In this document: piece by piece, positions 34,883 to 43,032 of the stretch
How positions within the stretch are numbered: position 1 is the first letter of the stretch
How the letters are laid out: every line of letters begins with the position of its first letter
Assembly: GCA_965230225.1 (NCBI GenBank)
Contig: CBDDKM010000002.1
Span: 1 to 64,000 of the forward strand
DNA length: 64,000 nucleotides
DNA from: CALSMU01 sp965230225
GTDB lineage: Bacteria > Bacteroidota > Bacteroidia > Flavobacteriales_D > Parvicellaceae
Direction of reading: 5' to 3'
Made by a program: the position numbers and the translations under genes
Notes under the pieces: model-generated
Database searches by the model: none
What the model was told of the DNA's origin: nothing
The model's input: the letters and a program-made list of their open reading frames with translations, nothing else

Positions 34883-36247
34883 TTAATAGTGACATTTAGC
34901 ACATTCCCATCCTCCAAGCTCTTCTACAGAAACTTTATCATCTTCGGTAATCTTACCTAAGAATTCCGGACGGTTCTTCAGACGATTGTGTAATTCCTGA
35001 TAATATCCGTTATCAGATCCAATTACATCAATCCCTTTCTCTTTATGGCATTCGATACACCATCCCATTGTAAGCAACGGCTTAGTTAATGGAATAATTG
35101 ATGGATCGTCTGCAGCTAATGCGTTAATTTCTTCTACTGTTGCCACACGACCAAGACCAAACGTAGCCACATCTCCGTGACATTGTTTACAGTCTACATT
35201 CCCAGTATTTGGGTTAACGTGCTGTGCGTGACTAAAGAATACGTGATCCGGTAAGTTGTGAGCTTTGTTCCAAACGATTGGATCTCCTTGAATCACATTA
35301 CCTTCTTCATCCGTATTGTATTTCATGTTCTCACCATCGTATCCGGCAGCAGCATGAATTTTAGAAATTTCTCTTGTCCCTGTTGTAGTACCTTCAGTAA
35401 CCATATTATGGCAGTTCATACAAACATTTGTTGAAGGAATACCTGCATGCTTGGAAGTTTCAGCAGAGCTATGGCAGTATTTACAATCAATACCCATATC
35501 ACCAGCGTGCAACTTATGAGAATAAGCAATTGGCTGAGATGGTTGATAATCTTCAAACACACCTACTCTTGCCAATCTGGTAAATACATCTGCTCCTCCT
35601 GACACAACGATCACTAAAAACAGCACAAGTGTCAACTTCCAGTTTCTTACAATCCACTCACCAATTTGTTGTTGAATAGACTTGTTAACATCCTCATGGA
35701 TTCCTTCTCTTTCGTTTACAACGTGAGCAAGTTGCTTCTTAACTCCAATTCCAGCGAAAATGATCACTAACAACACACAAAGAAGAACAACAACCCAAAT
35801 TACCATTGAACCATCATCTCCAGAATCTGCGCTTGCTACTTCATCACCCCCACCTGTTTCTTTTACAGGAGCAACATAGCTATCAGCATAAGATAAAATA
35901 GCATCCATCTCTTCTCTAGACAAATGTCCTTGTGGTGTCATTGCACCAGAGAAAGCAGCCTCTACCTCTTTTGCTCTTTTCGATTTACCGCTACTCACCA
36001 AAGCAGCTGGATCTGCAATCCATTCATAAATCAACTCTCCTTCGCCAGCTTCTTCCCACAACGCCTTAGCCCCTTGAAGTTTAGGACCAACAGACGCCTT
36101 ATCCACTTTATGACATGCCTGACAGTTTGCTTTAAACAGAGCCTCTCCATCCTGAGCTTTCACTCCGGTAGACGAGAACATCAAAGCAGCAAAGAAACCA
36201 AGGGTTCCCAGCTTTTTCATCCAATGAAATTTCATCTTATTTTTCAT
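34883..36247 (-). CDS. actA: Alternative complex III multiheme cytochrome subunit ActA
   Basis: A 454-residue protein with six CxxCH sites. Residues 30-130 form a cytochrome c domain (CQACHKVDKASVGPKLQG); a membrane span follows (about 147-165), another near 208-222, then the pentaheme part with CKYCH, CMNCH, CKQCH, CIECH and CAKCH. The pentaheme part is the ActA core, which collects electrons from ActB; the extra N-terminal cytochrome is a fusion. A signal peptide ends at VKAQ. It is the first gene of the operon; a TACTTTTG -7 box lies 34 bases upstream. Confidence 0.94.
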   Translation of the reverse strand: MKNKMKFHWMKKLGTLGFFAALMFSSTGVKAQDGEALFKANCQACHKVDKASVGPKLQGAKALWEEAGEGELIYEWIADPAALVSSGKSKRAKEVEAAFSGAMTPQGHLSREEMDAILSYADSYVAPVKETGGGDEVASADSGDDGSMVIWVVVLLCVLLVIIFAGIGVKKQLAHVVNEREGIHEDVNKSIQQQIGEWIVRNWKLTLVLFLVIVVSGGADVFTRLARVGVFEDYQPSQPIAYSHKLHAGDMGIDCKYCHSSAETSKHAGIPSTNVCMNCHNMVTEGTTTGTREISKIHAAAGYDGENMKYNTDEEGNVIQGDPIVWNKAHNLPDHVFFSHAQHVNPNTGNVDCKQCHGDVATFGLGRVATVEEINALAADDPSIIPLTKPLLTMGWCIECHKEKGIDVIGSDNGYYQELHNRLKNRPEFLGKITEDDKVSVEELGGWECAKCHY

Positions 36248-36280
36248 TTACGGTCGCTTTTTAAGCATTTTTAACAAAGG

Positions 36281-36288
36281 CAAAAGTA
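36281..36288 (-). promoter_or_regulatory. -7 box of the act operon
   Basis: Minus strand TACTTTTG, full TAnnTTTG match, 34 bases before actA. No TTG at the expected -33 distance, so an activator may be needed. Confidence 0.45.
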
Positions 36289-36510
36289 GCATTTGACTTT
36301 TTTCTACCTACCTTTTTGTCACTAAAATGTAAACTGCTGTTCTAATTTATAATCATTCTAAATAAGAGGTTGTACAACTCCTTTTTCAAGGTCATTTTCA
36401 TCGTATCTATAACTAGTTTTATATATAAAAAAGAGGTCTTTGTCGTTTATTGATTTTAACTTATGGCACGGTTTTTAAAAGTAAGTTCATAGACACACTA
36501 GTTTATTTTA

Positions 36511-36525
36511 GCTTACTTTGTAAGC
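36511..36525 (+). promoter_or_regulatory. Inverted repeat before the SPOR-like gene
   Basis: GCTTAC-TTT-GTAAGC, perfect 6-bp arms, 19 bases before the ATG; it could be an operator or part of a promoter (TTACTTTG, one mismatch). Confidence 0.3.
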
Positions 36526-36544
36526 GCAATGCAAATCTAATTTC

Positions 36545-37090
36545 ATGAAAAGCAAACAAATACTTTCACTAACCTTACTATTCATTATGATCTCGCTCAT
36601 AAGCACAGGGCAGGATGATAACAATTGGAGACTGTATAAAGGAAAAAAAGAAAAGGTTGTTAAACTATCTGATGCACCAACTTTTGACAGCACAAAAAAA
36701 GAACTTAACTACAACAACCCTGACGGTAAAGTAACAGTTAATCAAAGCTGGAAAATTGACTCTTTGGATCATCAAATTGCTAAAAAGCCATTTATCTACG
36801 GATACACCATTCAGATCGAAGTAAGTCAACAAACTTCTATTATCAAAGATTCCAGGTATAAGTTTAGAAAGAGATATCCGGACACTCCTTTAGACGAAAA
36901 ATACAATGCCCCTAACACCTATTTATACGCAGGGAGATTTTATGACAAGAACAGTGCTTACGAATTTAAAAATGAGATCAGGAAGTATTTTCCGAATGCG
37001 ATTGTTATCCAAAACAAAATGGAACTTCCTCCATTGAAGAAAAAAGAAGCTCCTACTGAGAATATACCAAATGACGGAAACTCCCAATAA
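36545..37090 (+). CDS. Secreted protein with SPOR-like domain
   Basis: A 181-residue exported protein. The signal peptide ends near LISTGQ (residue 22). Residues 85-160 read like a SPOR domain: GYTIQIEVSQQT, then FRKRYPDTP, then YLYAGRFYDKNSAYEFKNEIRKYFPNA (given in parts), which has the Gx(F/Y) strand, helix and FPNA turn. SPOR domains bind denuded glycan strands at the division septum. The last 30 residues are Lys/Pro/Glu-rich and disordered. It stands alone on the plus strand between the act operon and infB. Confidence 0.7.
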   Translation: MKSKQILSLTLLFIMISLISTGQDDNNWRLYKGKKEKVVKLSDAPTFDSTKKELNYNNPDGKVTVNQSWKIDSLDHQIAKKPFIYGYTIQIEVSQQTSIIKDSRYKFRKRYPDTPLDEKYNAPNTYLYAGRFYDKNSAYEFKNEIRKYFPNAIVIQNKMELPPLKKKEAPTENIPNDGNSQ

Positions 37091-37110
37091 CAACTTATTA
37101 TAGCAACTAA

Positions 37111-37139
37111 AAAGGGCCGAAGTACTTCGGCCCTTTTTT
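37111..37139. terminator. Bidirectional intrinsic terminator
   Basis: AAAGGGCCGAAG and CTTCGGCCCTTT form a perfect 26-base palindrome with T runs on both sides, serving the SPOR-like gene (plus) and infB (minus). Confidence 0.92.
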
Positions 37140-37157
37140 ATTTATGTGATTTGATAA

Positions 37158-39893
37158 TTATCCTTTCAAGGTTCTTGCTACCTCTTTCTCTTCGTAAGAC
37201 TCGATAACATCACCAACTTTAATGTCGTTGAACTTCTCTACGTTCAGACCACATTCGTACCCTCTAGCAACTTCTTTCACGTCGTCTTTGAACCTCTTAA
37301 GAGAACCAAGCTCCCCAGTGTAAACTACAATACCATCTCTAATAACTCTAACTTTGTTATTTCTGATGATTTTACCTTCAGATACAAAACATCCGGCGAT
37401 GGTTCCAACTTTCGAAATCTTAAACGTTTCTCTAATCTCGGCAGTACCAACAATTTCTTCCACAACATCTGGAGACAACATCCCTTCCATTGCTTCTTTA
37501 ATTTCTTCGATAGCCTTATAGATTACAGAATACAATCTGATATCAATTTCTTCCTTCTCAGCAAGTTTTCTTGCTCCTGCAGAAGGTCTTACCTGGAATC
37601 CTACGATAATTGCATCAGAAGCAGATGCTAACAATACATCAGACTCGGAAATCTGCCCAACTGCCTTGTGAATAATATTAACTTGAATACTTTCTTCAGA
37701 TAGCTTTTGAAGAGAATCAGAAAGTGCTTCGATAGATCCATCCACATCACCTTTAACGATGATATTCAATTCCTGGAAGTCTCCAAGTGCAATACGTCTT
37801 CCAATCTCCTCTAGAGTCATGTGCTTAGTAGTTCTAAGACCTTGCTCTCTTTGTAACTGCTGACGTTTAGTCGCGATTTGCTTCACTTCTTTCTCATCCA
37901 ACATTACGTTGAATCGGTCACCTGCATTTGCAGCTCCGTTCATACCCAGCATAGAAACCGGCTTAGAAGGACCTGCTTCCTCTACCTCTCTTCCATGCTC
38001 ATCGTGCATGATTTTAACCTTACCGTACTGTGTACCTGCCAAAATCATATCTCCCACTCTCAAAGTACCCGCTTCCACCAATAGGGTAGTTACGAATCCT
38101 CTACCTTTATCAAGCGTAGCTTCTATTACTGTACCAACTGCACTTTTCTTAGGGTTAGCTTTCAGCTCAAGTAATTCAGCTTCCAGCAATACTTTTTCTA
38201 ACAATTCATCGATACCCATTCCGCTTTTTGCAGAAATTTCCTGGCTTTGGTATTTACCTCCCCAATCTTCTACCAGAATGTTCATGGCAGCTAACTGTTC
38301 TCTTAATCGATCTGCGTTAGCCTCTGGACGATCACATTTGTTAAAAGCGAATACCATTGGTACTCCGGCAGCTTGTGCGTGATTGATCGCCTCTTTCGTT
38401 TGAGGCATCACATCATCATCCGCAGCAATAATAATAATTGCAACATCTGTTACCTGAGCACCACGAGCTCTCATCGCTGTAAACGCCTCGTGACCTGGTG
38501 TATCTAAGAATGAAATTAATTTATCATTGTGATGAACACTATAAGCTCCAATGTGCTGGGTAATTCCTCCAGCCTCTCCTTCTGTTACCTCAGTGTTTCT
38601 GATGTAATCCAACAAAGATGTTTTACCATGATCAACGTGTCCCATTACCGTAACAATAGGAGGTCTTGACTCTAGTGAAGCCGGATCATCTTCCTCTTCC
38701 ACAATTGACTCGGAAACTTCAGCACTTACGAATTCAACCTCGAATCCGAATTCCTCAGCAACCATTTTCAATGTATCTGCTTCTAATCTTTGGTTGATGG
38801 AAGCAAAAATACCAATAGACATCAACGTTCCGATGATTTCTGTTGGCTGTTTACCCATCATTGTAGCTAACTCAGAAACGGTTACGAACTCAGTTAATTT
38901 CAGAACTCTTTCCTGAAGTTCTGCCTGCAACTGCTCTTCTTCACGTTTGGCACTAAACGCCATACGCTTTTCTTTTCTAAGCTTAGCTCCTTTATTCTTC
39001 CCTTTGTTGCTCAATCGAGCCAGGGTTGTTTGGATTTTCTTTTTGATTTCTTCAGCAGAAGGCTCTTCTTTTTTAGGTTGAGATTTCCCTTTTGCTTTTC
39101 GGTGTTCCTGAGTTGCTTTTTTTCCAGCCTTCTCAACATTTACCTTCTTAATTCTCTTTCTCTTCCTTCTCTTCTTATCATCTTCACTCTCCCCCTTTTT
39201 CTTATCCGATTTAGCGGACTTTTGAGGTGTTTTAGGCAATTCAATTTTACCTAATACAGTAGGACCTGAAAGCTTTTTAACCTGAGCTTTAATGGTTTCA
39301 ACCTCTTGCGGCTCTTTCTTCTCTTCCTTTTCAGGTTCAGAATCTTTAGGAGCTTCCTCCTTCTTTTCTTCCACCTCCTTAGGCTCTTCTTTTACTTCCT
39401 CTTTAGCTTCCGGCTCTTCTTTTACCTCCTCAACAGGCTCTTCCTTCTTCTTTTCTTCCAGATTGATTTTACCAACTACAGATGGCCCACTCAACTTATT
39501 TGCCTGAGCTTTAATGGTATCTTCCTTTTCATCCTTCTCCTCTTGAACCTCTTGAGCCTCCTCAACAGGAGCTTCCTCCTCTTTCTTAACCTCTTCAGCT
39601 TTTTCTTCTGTTTGTACAGGCTCTTCGGTTACCACCTCGGCTTCAGCAGCTTTTTCCTTATCCATGGAAATTGCTTTCCTTTCTTCGCGCACAATACGAG
39701 TCTCATCCACTTTCTCTTTTTCGAATTTCTCGCTAGCGAACTTCTCCAAAAGAATGTTGTAGATGTTATCATCCAGTTTAGTGTTGGGGCTTGGGCTAAT
39801 TTCTTGCCCCTGCGACTCCAGGTATTCAACGATGGTTGAAATCCCCACATTAAACTCTCTTGCTACTTTACTAAGTCTTTTAACTCCGGCCAT
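37158..39893 (-). CDS. infB: Translation initiation factor IF-2
   Basis: A 911-residue GTPase that delivers initiator tRNA to the ribosome. Residues 1-60 are the IF2N-like helical domain; 60-330 is a long Lys/Glu/Pro-rich region with two copies of an IKAQ(A/V)(N/K)KLSGP motif (127-144, 201-218). The G domain starts near 410: GHVDHGKTSLLD (G1), DTPGHEAF (G3), NKCD (G4). The C-terminal beta-barrel and tRNA-binding domain follow. It is the last gene of rimP-nusA-infB, separated from nusA by a 182-base gap that holds a perfect 10-bp inverted repeat. Confidence 0.97.
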   Translation of the reverse strand: MAGVKRLSKVAREFNVGISTIVEYLESQGQEISPSPNTKLDDNIYNILLEKFASEKFEKEKVDETRIVREERKAISMDKEKAAEAEVVTEEPVQTEEKAEEVKKEEEAPVEEAQEVQEEKDEKEDTIKAQANKLSGPSVVGKINLEEKKKEEPVEEVKEEPEAKEEVKEEPKEVEEKKEEAPKDSEPEKEEKKEPQEVETIKAQVKKLSGPTVLGKIELPKTPQKSAKSDKKKGESEDDKKRRKRKRIKKVNVEKAGKKATQEHRKAKGKSQPKKEEPSAEEIKKKIQTTLARLSNKGKNKGAKLRKEKRMAFSAKREEEQLQAELQERVLKLTEFVTVSELATMMGKQPTEIIGTLMSIGIFASINQRLEADTLKMVAEEFGFEVEFVSAEVSESIVEEEDDPASLESRPPIVTVMGHVDHGKTSLLDYIRNTEVTEGEAGGITQHIGAYSVHHNDKLISFLDTPGHEAFTAMRARGAQVTDVAIIIIAADDDVMPQTKEAINHAQAAGVPMVFAFNKCDRPEANADRLREQLAAMNILVEDWGGKYQSQEISAKSGMGIDELLEKVLLEAELLELKANPKKSAVGTVIEATLDKGRGFVTTLLVEAGTLRVGDMILAGTQYGKVKIMHDEHGREVEEAGPSKPVSMLGMNGAANAGDRFNVMLDEKEVKQIATKRQQLQREQGLRTTKHMTLEEIGRRIALGDFQELNIIVKGDVDGSIEALSDSLQKLSEESIQVNIIHKAVGQISESDVLLASASDAIIVGFQVRPSAGARKLAEKEEIDIRLYSVIYKAIEEIKEAMEGMLSPDVVEEIVGTAEIRETFKISKVGTIAGCFVSEGKIIRNNKVRVIRDGIVVYTGELGSLKRFKDDVKEVARGYECGLNVEKFNDIKVGDVIESYEEKEVARTLKG

Positions 39894-39930
39894 TTATCTT
39901 TTTTTTTACTACATCAAAACTGTAGTATAA

Positions 39931-39970
39931 TTCTGGCTAATTATACCAACATGCGATATGTTAGCCAGAA
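39931..39970 (-). promoter_or_regulatory. Perfect 10-bp inverted repeat in the nusA-infB gap
   Basis: TTCTGGCTAA (39931-39940) and TTAGCCAGAA (39961-39970), loop of 20. No T run follows on either side, so it is not an intrinsic terminator. It lies 38 to 77 bases upstream of the infB ATG and would be an RNA stem in its leader. Confidence 0.4.
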
Positions 39971-40075
39971 CTGGGTTACAAGTTTAGAAAAATCTTCTGT
40001 TCGGAAAACAATTTCTAATATTAAATATCTACATTTTGTTGTTCAACGCCCAACAAAAAAGCTGAATTGTTCTCC

Positions 40076-41311
40076 TTATTCAAACTCAGTTTGAAGGATT
40101 TTTCTAATCTCCAATACGGTTTCTTCTTCAAGATCGGTTCTCTTAACCAACTCATCAGCACTTAGATCAAGTACAGACTTAGCTGTATCACAACCAACTG
40201 CTTTCAATTCGTCAAGAATCCAATCATCGATTTCATCTGTAAACTCGTCCAGATCAACATCATCAATATCTTCCGCACCTTCACGGTAAACATCAATTTC
40301 GTATTCTGTTAGTTTAGATGCCAATTTAATATTGTGCCCTCCTTTACCAATTGCAAGTGAAACTTGATCTGGTTTAAGGAACACACTAGCTCTTTTTTCT
40401 TCTTCGTCCAGCTCCATAGAAACTATCTTAGCTGGGCTTAATGAACGCTGAATCAATAACTGGCTATTTGCAGTCCAGTTGATCACGTCAATATTTTCGT
40501 TTTTAAGCTCTCTTACAATTCCGTGAATTCTAGAACCTTTCATCCCTACACATGCTCCTACCGGATCAATTCTATCGTCGTAAGACTCTACTGCTACTTT
40601 AGCTCTTTCTCCTGGCTCTCTAACGATTTTCTTAATAGTAATTAATCCATCAAATACTTCTGGAACCTCCAACTCAAACAATCTTTCAAGGAAAGTTGTA
40701 GCTGTTCTGGAAAGAATAATAACTGGCGAATTGTTCTTAAGATCTACTCTTGCCACAACTGCTCTGATTGCTTCTCCTTTTTTGAAGTAATCCGAAGGAA
40801 TTTGCTCTGATTTTGGTAAAATCAACTCATTCCCTTCATCATCAAGAATAAGAATTTCTCTTTTCCAGATTTGATATACTTCTCCAGTAATAATATCACC
40901 AATTCTGTCCTTGTAAATTTTGTAAACGTTATCTTTTTCTAATTCAAGAATTCTTGATACAAGATTTTGACGTAAAGCCAAGATATTTCTTCTACCAAAG
41001 TCTACCATTTTAATTTCCTCAGAAACTTCCTCCCCGATTTCAAAATCAGGCTCAATTTTAGTTGCATCTGTGTAAGAAATCTGAGTTCCCGGATCTTCAA
41101 CTTCTCCATCAGGAACAATTTCTCTGTTCAACCAGATTTCCAAGTCACCTTTATCAGGGTTAATGATGATATCTACGTGATCGTCTGTACCATATTTCTT
41201 GCGCAACGTGGCACGAAAAACATCCTCCACAATTCTCATCATGGTTACCCTGTCAATGTTTTTCATTTCCTTAAACTCGGAAAATGACTCGATTAAATTC
41301 AATGCATTCAT
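40076..41311 (-). CDS. nusA: Transcription elongation/termination factor NusA
   Basis: A 411-residue NusA. The N-terminal domain (residues 1-130) binds RNA polymerase; S1 domain near 135-200 (DIITGEVYQIWKREI); KH1 and KH2 around 240-345 with PVGACVGMKGSRI and the GxxG GKGGHN. The last 60 residues are an acidic helical repeat (DDWILDELKAV, LVKRTDLEEETV), shorter than the two AR repeats of E. coli. It lies 7 bases after rimP. NusA of other bacteria represses its own operon; the hairpin before rimP makes that possible here too. Confidence 0.97.
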   Translation of the reverse strand: MNALNLIESFSEFKEMKNIDRVTMMRIVEDVFRATLRKKYGTDDHVDIIINPDKGDLEIWLNREIVPDGEVEDPGTQISYTDATKIEPDFEIGEEVSEEIKMVDFGRRNILALRQNLVSRILELEKDNVYKIYKDRIGDIITGEVYQIWKREILILDDEGNELILPKSEQIPSDYFKKGEAIRAVVARVDLKNNSPVIILSRTATTFLERLFELEVPEVFDGLITIKKIVREPGERAKVAVESYDDRIDPVGACVGMKGSRIHGIVRELKNENIDVINWTANSQLLIQRSLSPAKIVSMELDEEEKRASVFLKPDQVSLAIGKGGHNIKLASKLTEYEIDVYREGAEDIDDVDLDEFTDEIDDWILDELKAVGCDTAKSVLDLSADELVKRTDLEEETVLEIRKILQTEFE

Positions 41312-41318
41312 TTTATTC

Positions 41319-41795
41319 TTATTTAAACGAAATTACTATTTTGGTTTCTTTAATGTTTTCAAATTCAATTTGGTGTTGTTTTACCACCAACTCTTTCTTT
41401 TTCTTTCCTTCTACTCGTTCCTTAGTTTCAGTTTCAACTACAATATTGTTATCCGAAACATCCACCAGTTTCCCTTCAACACTACCATGATCGGCAAACA
41501 CCACTTTAACATTTCTTCCAATGTTTTTGATGTATTGTTGGTGAACTTTAAAAGGTTTATCCAACCCCGGAGAGCTAACTTCAAGCGAAAAATCTTCTTC
41601 TTCTCTATCCAGATTATGCTCTACATTTCTACTCACCGACATACAATCTGTAATAGATGTACTTCCCTCTAAACAATCCAACTCGATATTAATTCGATTA
41701 CCCGGAGCAACAATAACATCTACCAAATAAAGCCCTTTATCCAATTCATCAATCCTCTCCTGAGCTAACTTTATTACTGTATTTTTACTGATCAT
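41319..41795 (-). CDS. rimP: Ribosome maturation factor RimP
   Basis: A 158-residue protein required for 30S assembly. The N-terminal domain has YLVDVIVAPGNRINIELD and the region SITDCMSVSRNVEHNLD; the core has FSLEVSSPGLDKPF; the C-terminal Sm-like domain follows. I start at ATG 41795 (MISKNTVIKLAQERIDEL): a longer ORF begins at 41828, but its first 11 codons are exactly the arms and T run of a hairpin and do not match RimP. It heads rimP-nusA-infB. Confidence 0.94.
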   Translation of the reverse strand: MISKNTVIKLAQERIDELDKGLYLVDVIVAPGNRINIELDCLEGSTSITDCMSVSRNVEHNLDREEEDFSLEVSSPGLDKPFKVHQQYIKNIGRNVKVVFADHGSVEGKLVDVSDNNIVVETETKERVEGKKKKELVVKQHQIEFENIKETKIVISFK

Positions 41796-41801
41796 GAGTA
41801 C

Positions 41802-41826
41802 AAAAAGAGGGGACTTGCGTCCCCTC
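41802..41826 (-). promoter_or_regulatory. Terminator-like hairpin in the rimP-nusA-infB leader
   Basis: Minus strand GAGGGGAC GCAA GTCCCCTC then five T: a perfect 8-bp stem with a GNRA tetraloop. It ends 6 bases before the rimP ATG, and no gene lies upstream on this strand, so it is a leader attenuator candidate or a translation-control hairpin. Confidence 0.6.
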
Positions 41827-41856
41827 ATTTGTTTGTTATCTTTTATTTTCGATGCA

Positions 41857-41885
41857 CAAATATAGTTATTTTTTTTTGTTTACAA
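41857..41885 (-). promoter_or_regulatory. Promoter for rimP-nusA-infB
   Basis: Minus strand TTG (41883-41885), 18 bases, TATATTTG (41857-41864). The leader to the rimP ATG would be about 55 bases and would include the hairpin. Confidence 0.45.
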
Positions 41886-41928
41886 AATCTTCTTATCCTC
41901 CTATCTCTTTTCTATTTTTACCGTGTTG

Positions 41929-43032
41929 ATGAATCGTGAAGAAACATATTATCATATTGCCCTGCTGGAGGTAGATGGAATTGGACCTACATTGGCCAGG
42001 CAAATGATTAACCATTTAGGTTCGGCCAAAAATGTATTCGAGGAATCTACGGCTACACTTTCGAAAATAAAACTAGTTGGAAACAAGCTCGCCGCTGCAG
42101 TTTCTAAAGGTGATATATTTAGAGTTGCTGAAGAAGAACTGGCATTTTGCGAAAAGAACAACATTGAAGTACTATCTTACAAGGGTGATCGTTTCCCTAA
42201 ACGACTTAACCATTGTCAGGATGCTCCATCGCTCTTATACTACCAGGGGAACTCCGATTTAAATCAATCAAAAATTGTTTCCATTGTTGGAACCAGAAAC
42301 GCAACCAGCTACGGCAAATCTGTCTGTACGGAAATTATCGAATCGTTAAGAGATCAAGATGTTCTAGTGGTAAGTGGACTTGCCTACGGAATAGACATAC
42401 ATGCTCACCAAACTGCACTGGACCATCAATTGAATACCGTTGGTGTACTTGCTCACGGATTGGATCGTATATACCCAAAAGCACATACCGCAACTGCCAA
42501 TCAAATGGTAAGGCAAGGTGGCTTGCTTACTGAAAACAAGATCAACACCAGACCGGATAGAGAAAACTTCCCTAAGAGGAATAGAATTGTTGCAGGCATG
42601 TGCGACGCAACTATAGTGATAGAATCTGCCATTAAAGGTGGCTCCATGATTACTGCTAACCTTGCCAATTCTTACAGTAGAGATGTTTTTGCCGTTCCAG
42701 GAAGGAACAACGACCCTCTTTCAGAAGGTTGCAATCATCTTATTAAAACAAATCAGGCTCATTTACTTTCATCACCTAATGATATTGGGTATCTGCTAGG
42801 GTGGGAAAAATCCTCCTGTCAGCCAAGAGTAGTGCAAAAGGAAATGTTTATTGATTTGAATCCCGAGGAGGAAGTGATTGTTTCCAACCTGGATAATTCG
42901 GAATCTACCAGTATAGACGAACTGGCCAACCGAATAAAACTACCAATTAGTAAGGTAGCAACTCAATTGCTAATGCTAGAACTTAGAGGGATCATTAAAC
43001 AATTACCAGGAAAAAAATATCAACTTACTTGA
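41929..43032 (+). CDS. dprA: DNA processing protein DprA
   Basis: A 367-residue Rossmann-fold protein that binds incoming single-stranded DNA and loads RecA during transformation. The N-terminal SAM-like part is LLEVDGIGPTLARQMI; the DprA core has SIVGTRNATSYGKSV, VSGLAYGIDIHAHQ, LAHGLDRIYPKAH and FPKRNRIVAGMCD; a C-terminal winged helix follows (TSIDELANRIKLPISKV). Start ATG 41929 preferred over the in-frame GTG at 41923. The next gene's TTG overlaps the stop (TTGA). Confidence 0.95.
   Translation: MNREETYYHIALLEVDGIGPTLARQMINHLGSAKNVFEESTATLSKIKLVGNKLAAAVSKGDIFRVAEEELAFCEKNNIEVLSYKGDRFPKRLNHCQDAPSLLYYQGNSDLNQSKIVSIVGTRNATSYGKSVCTEIIESLRDQDVLVVSGLAYGIDIHAHQTALDHQLNTVGVLAHGLDRIYPKAHTATANQMVRQGGLLTENKINTRPDRENFPKRNRIVAGMCDATIVIESAIKGGSMITANLANSYSRDVFAVPGRNNDPLSEGCNHLIKTNQAHLLSSPNDIGYLLGWEKSSCQPRVVQKEMFIDLNPEEEVIVSNLDNSESTSIDELANRIKLPISKVATQLLMLELRGIIKQLPGKKYQLT

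Noticed and set aside
36300..36540. Possible RNA gene or riboswitch in the gap between actA and the SPOR-like gene
   Set aside because: Only short palindromes (GTTGTACAAC at 36369; GCTTAC/GTAAGC at 36511); no structured leader that I can recognise.
39306..39839. Long antisense ORF opposite infB
   Set aside because: It mirrors the Lys/Glu low-complexity part of IF-2 (codons such as CTT, TTC) and reads as FLLF-rich; a shadow of codon bias.
41199..41672. 157-residue ORF opposite rimP and nusA
   Set aside because: Phe/Asn-rich translation of the complementary strand, with no start signal or homology-like motif.
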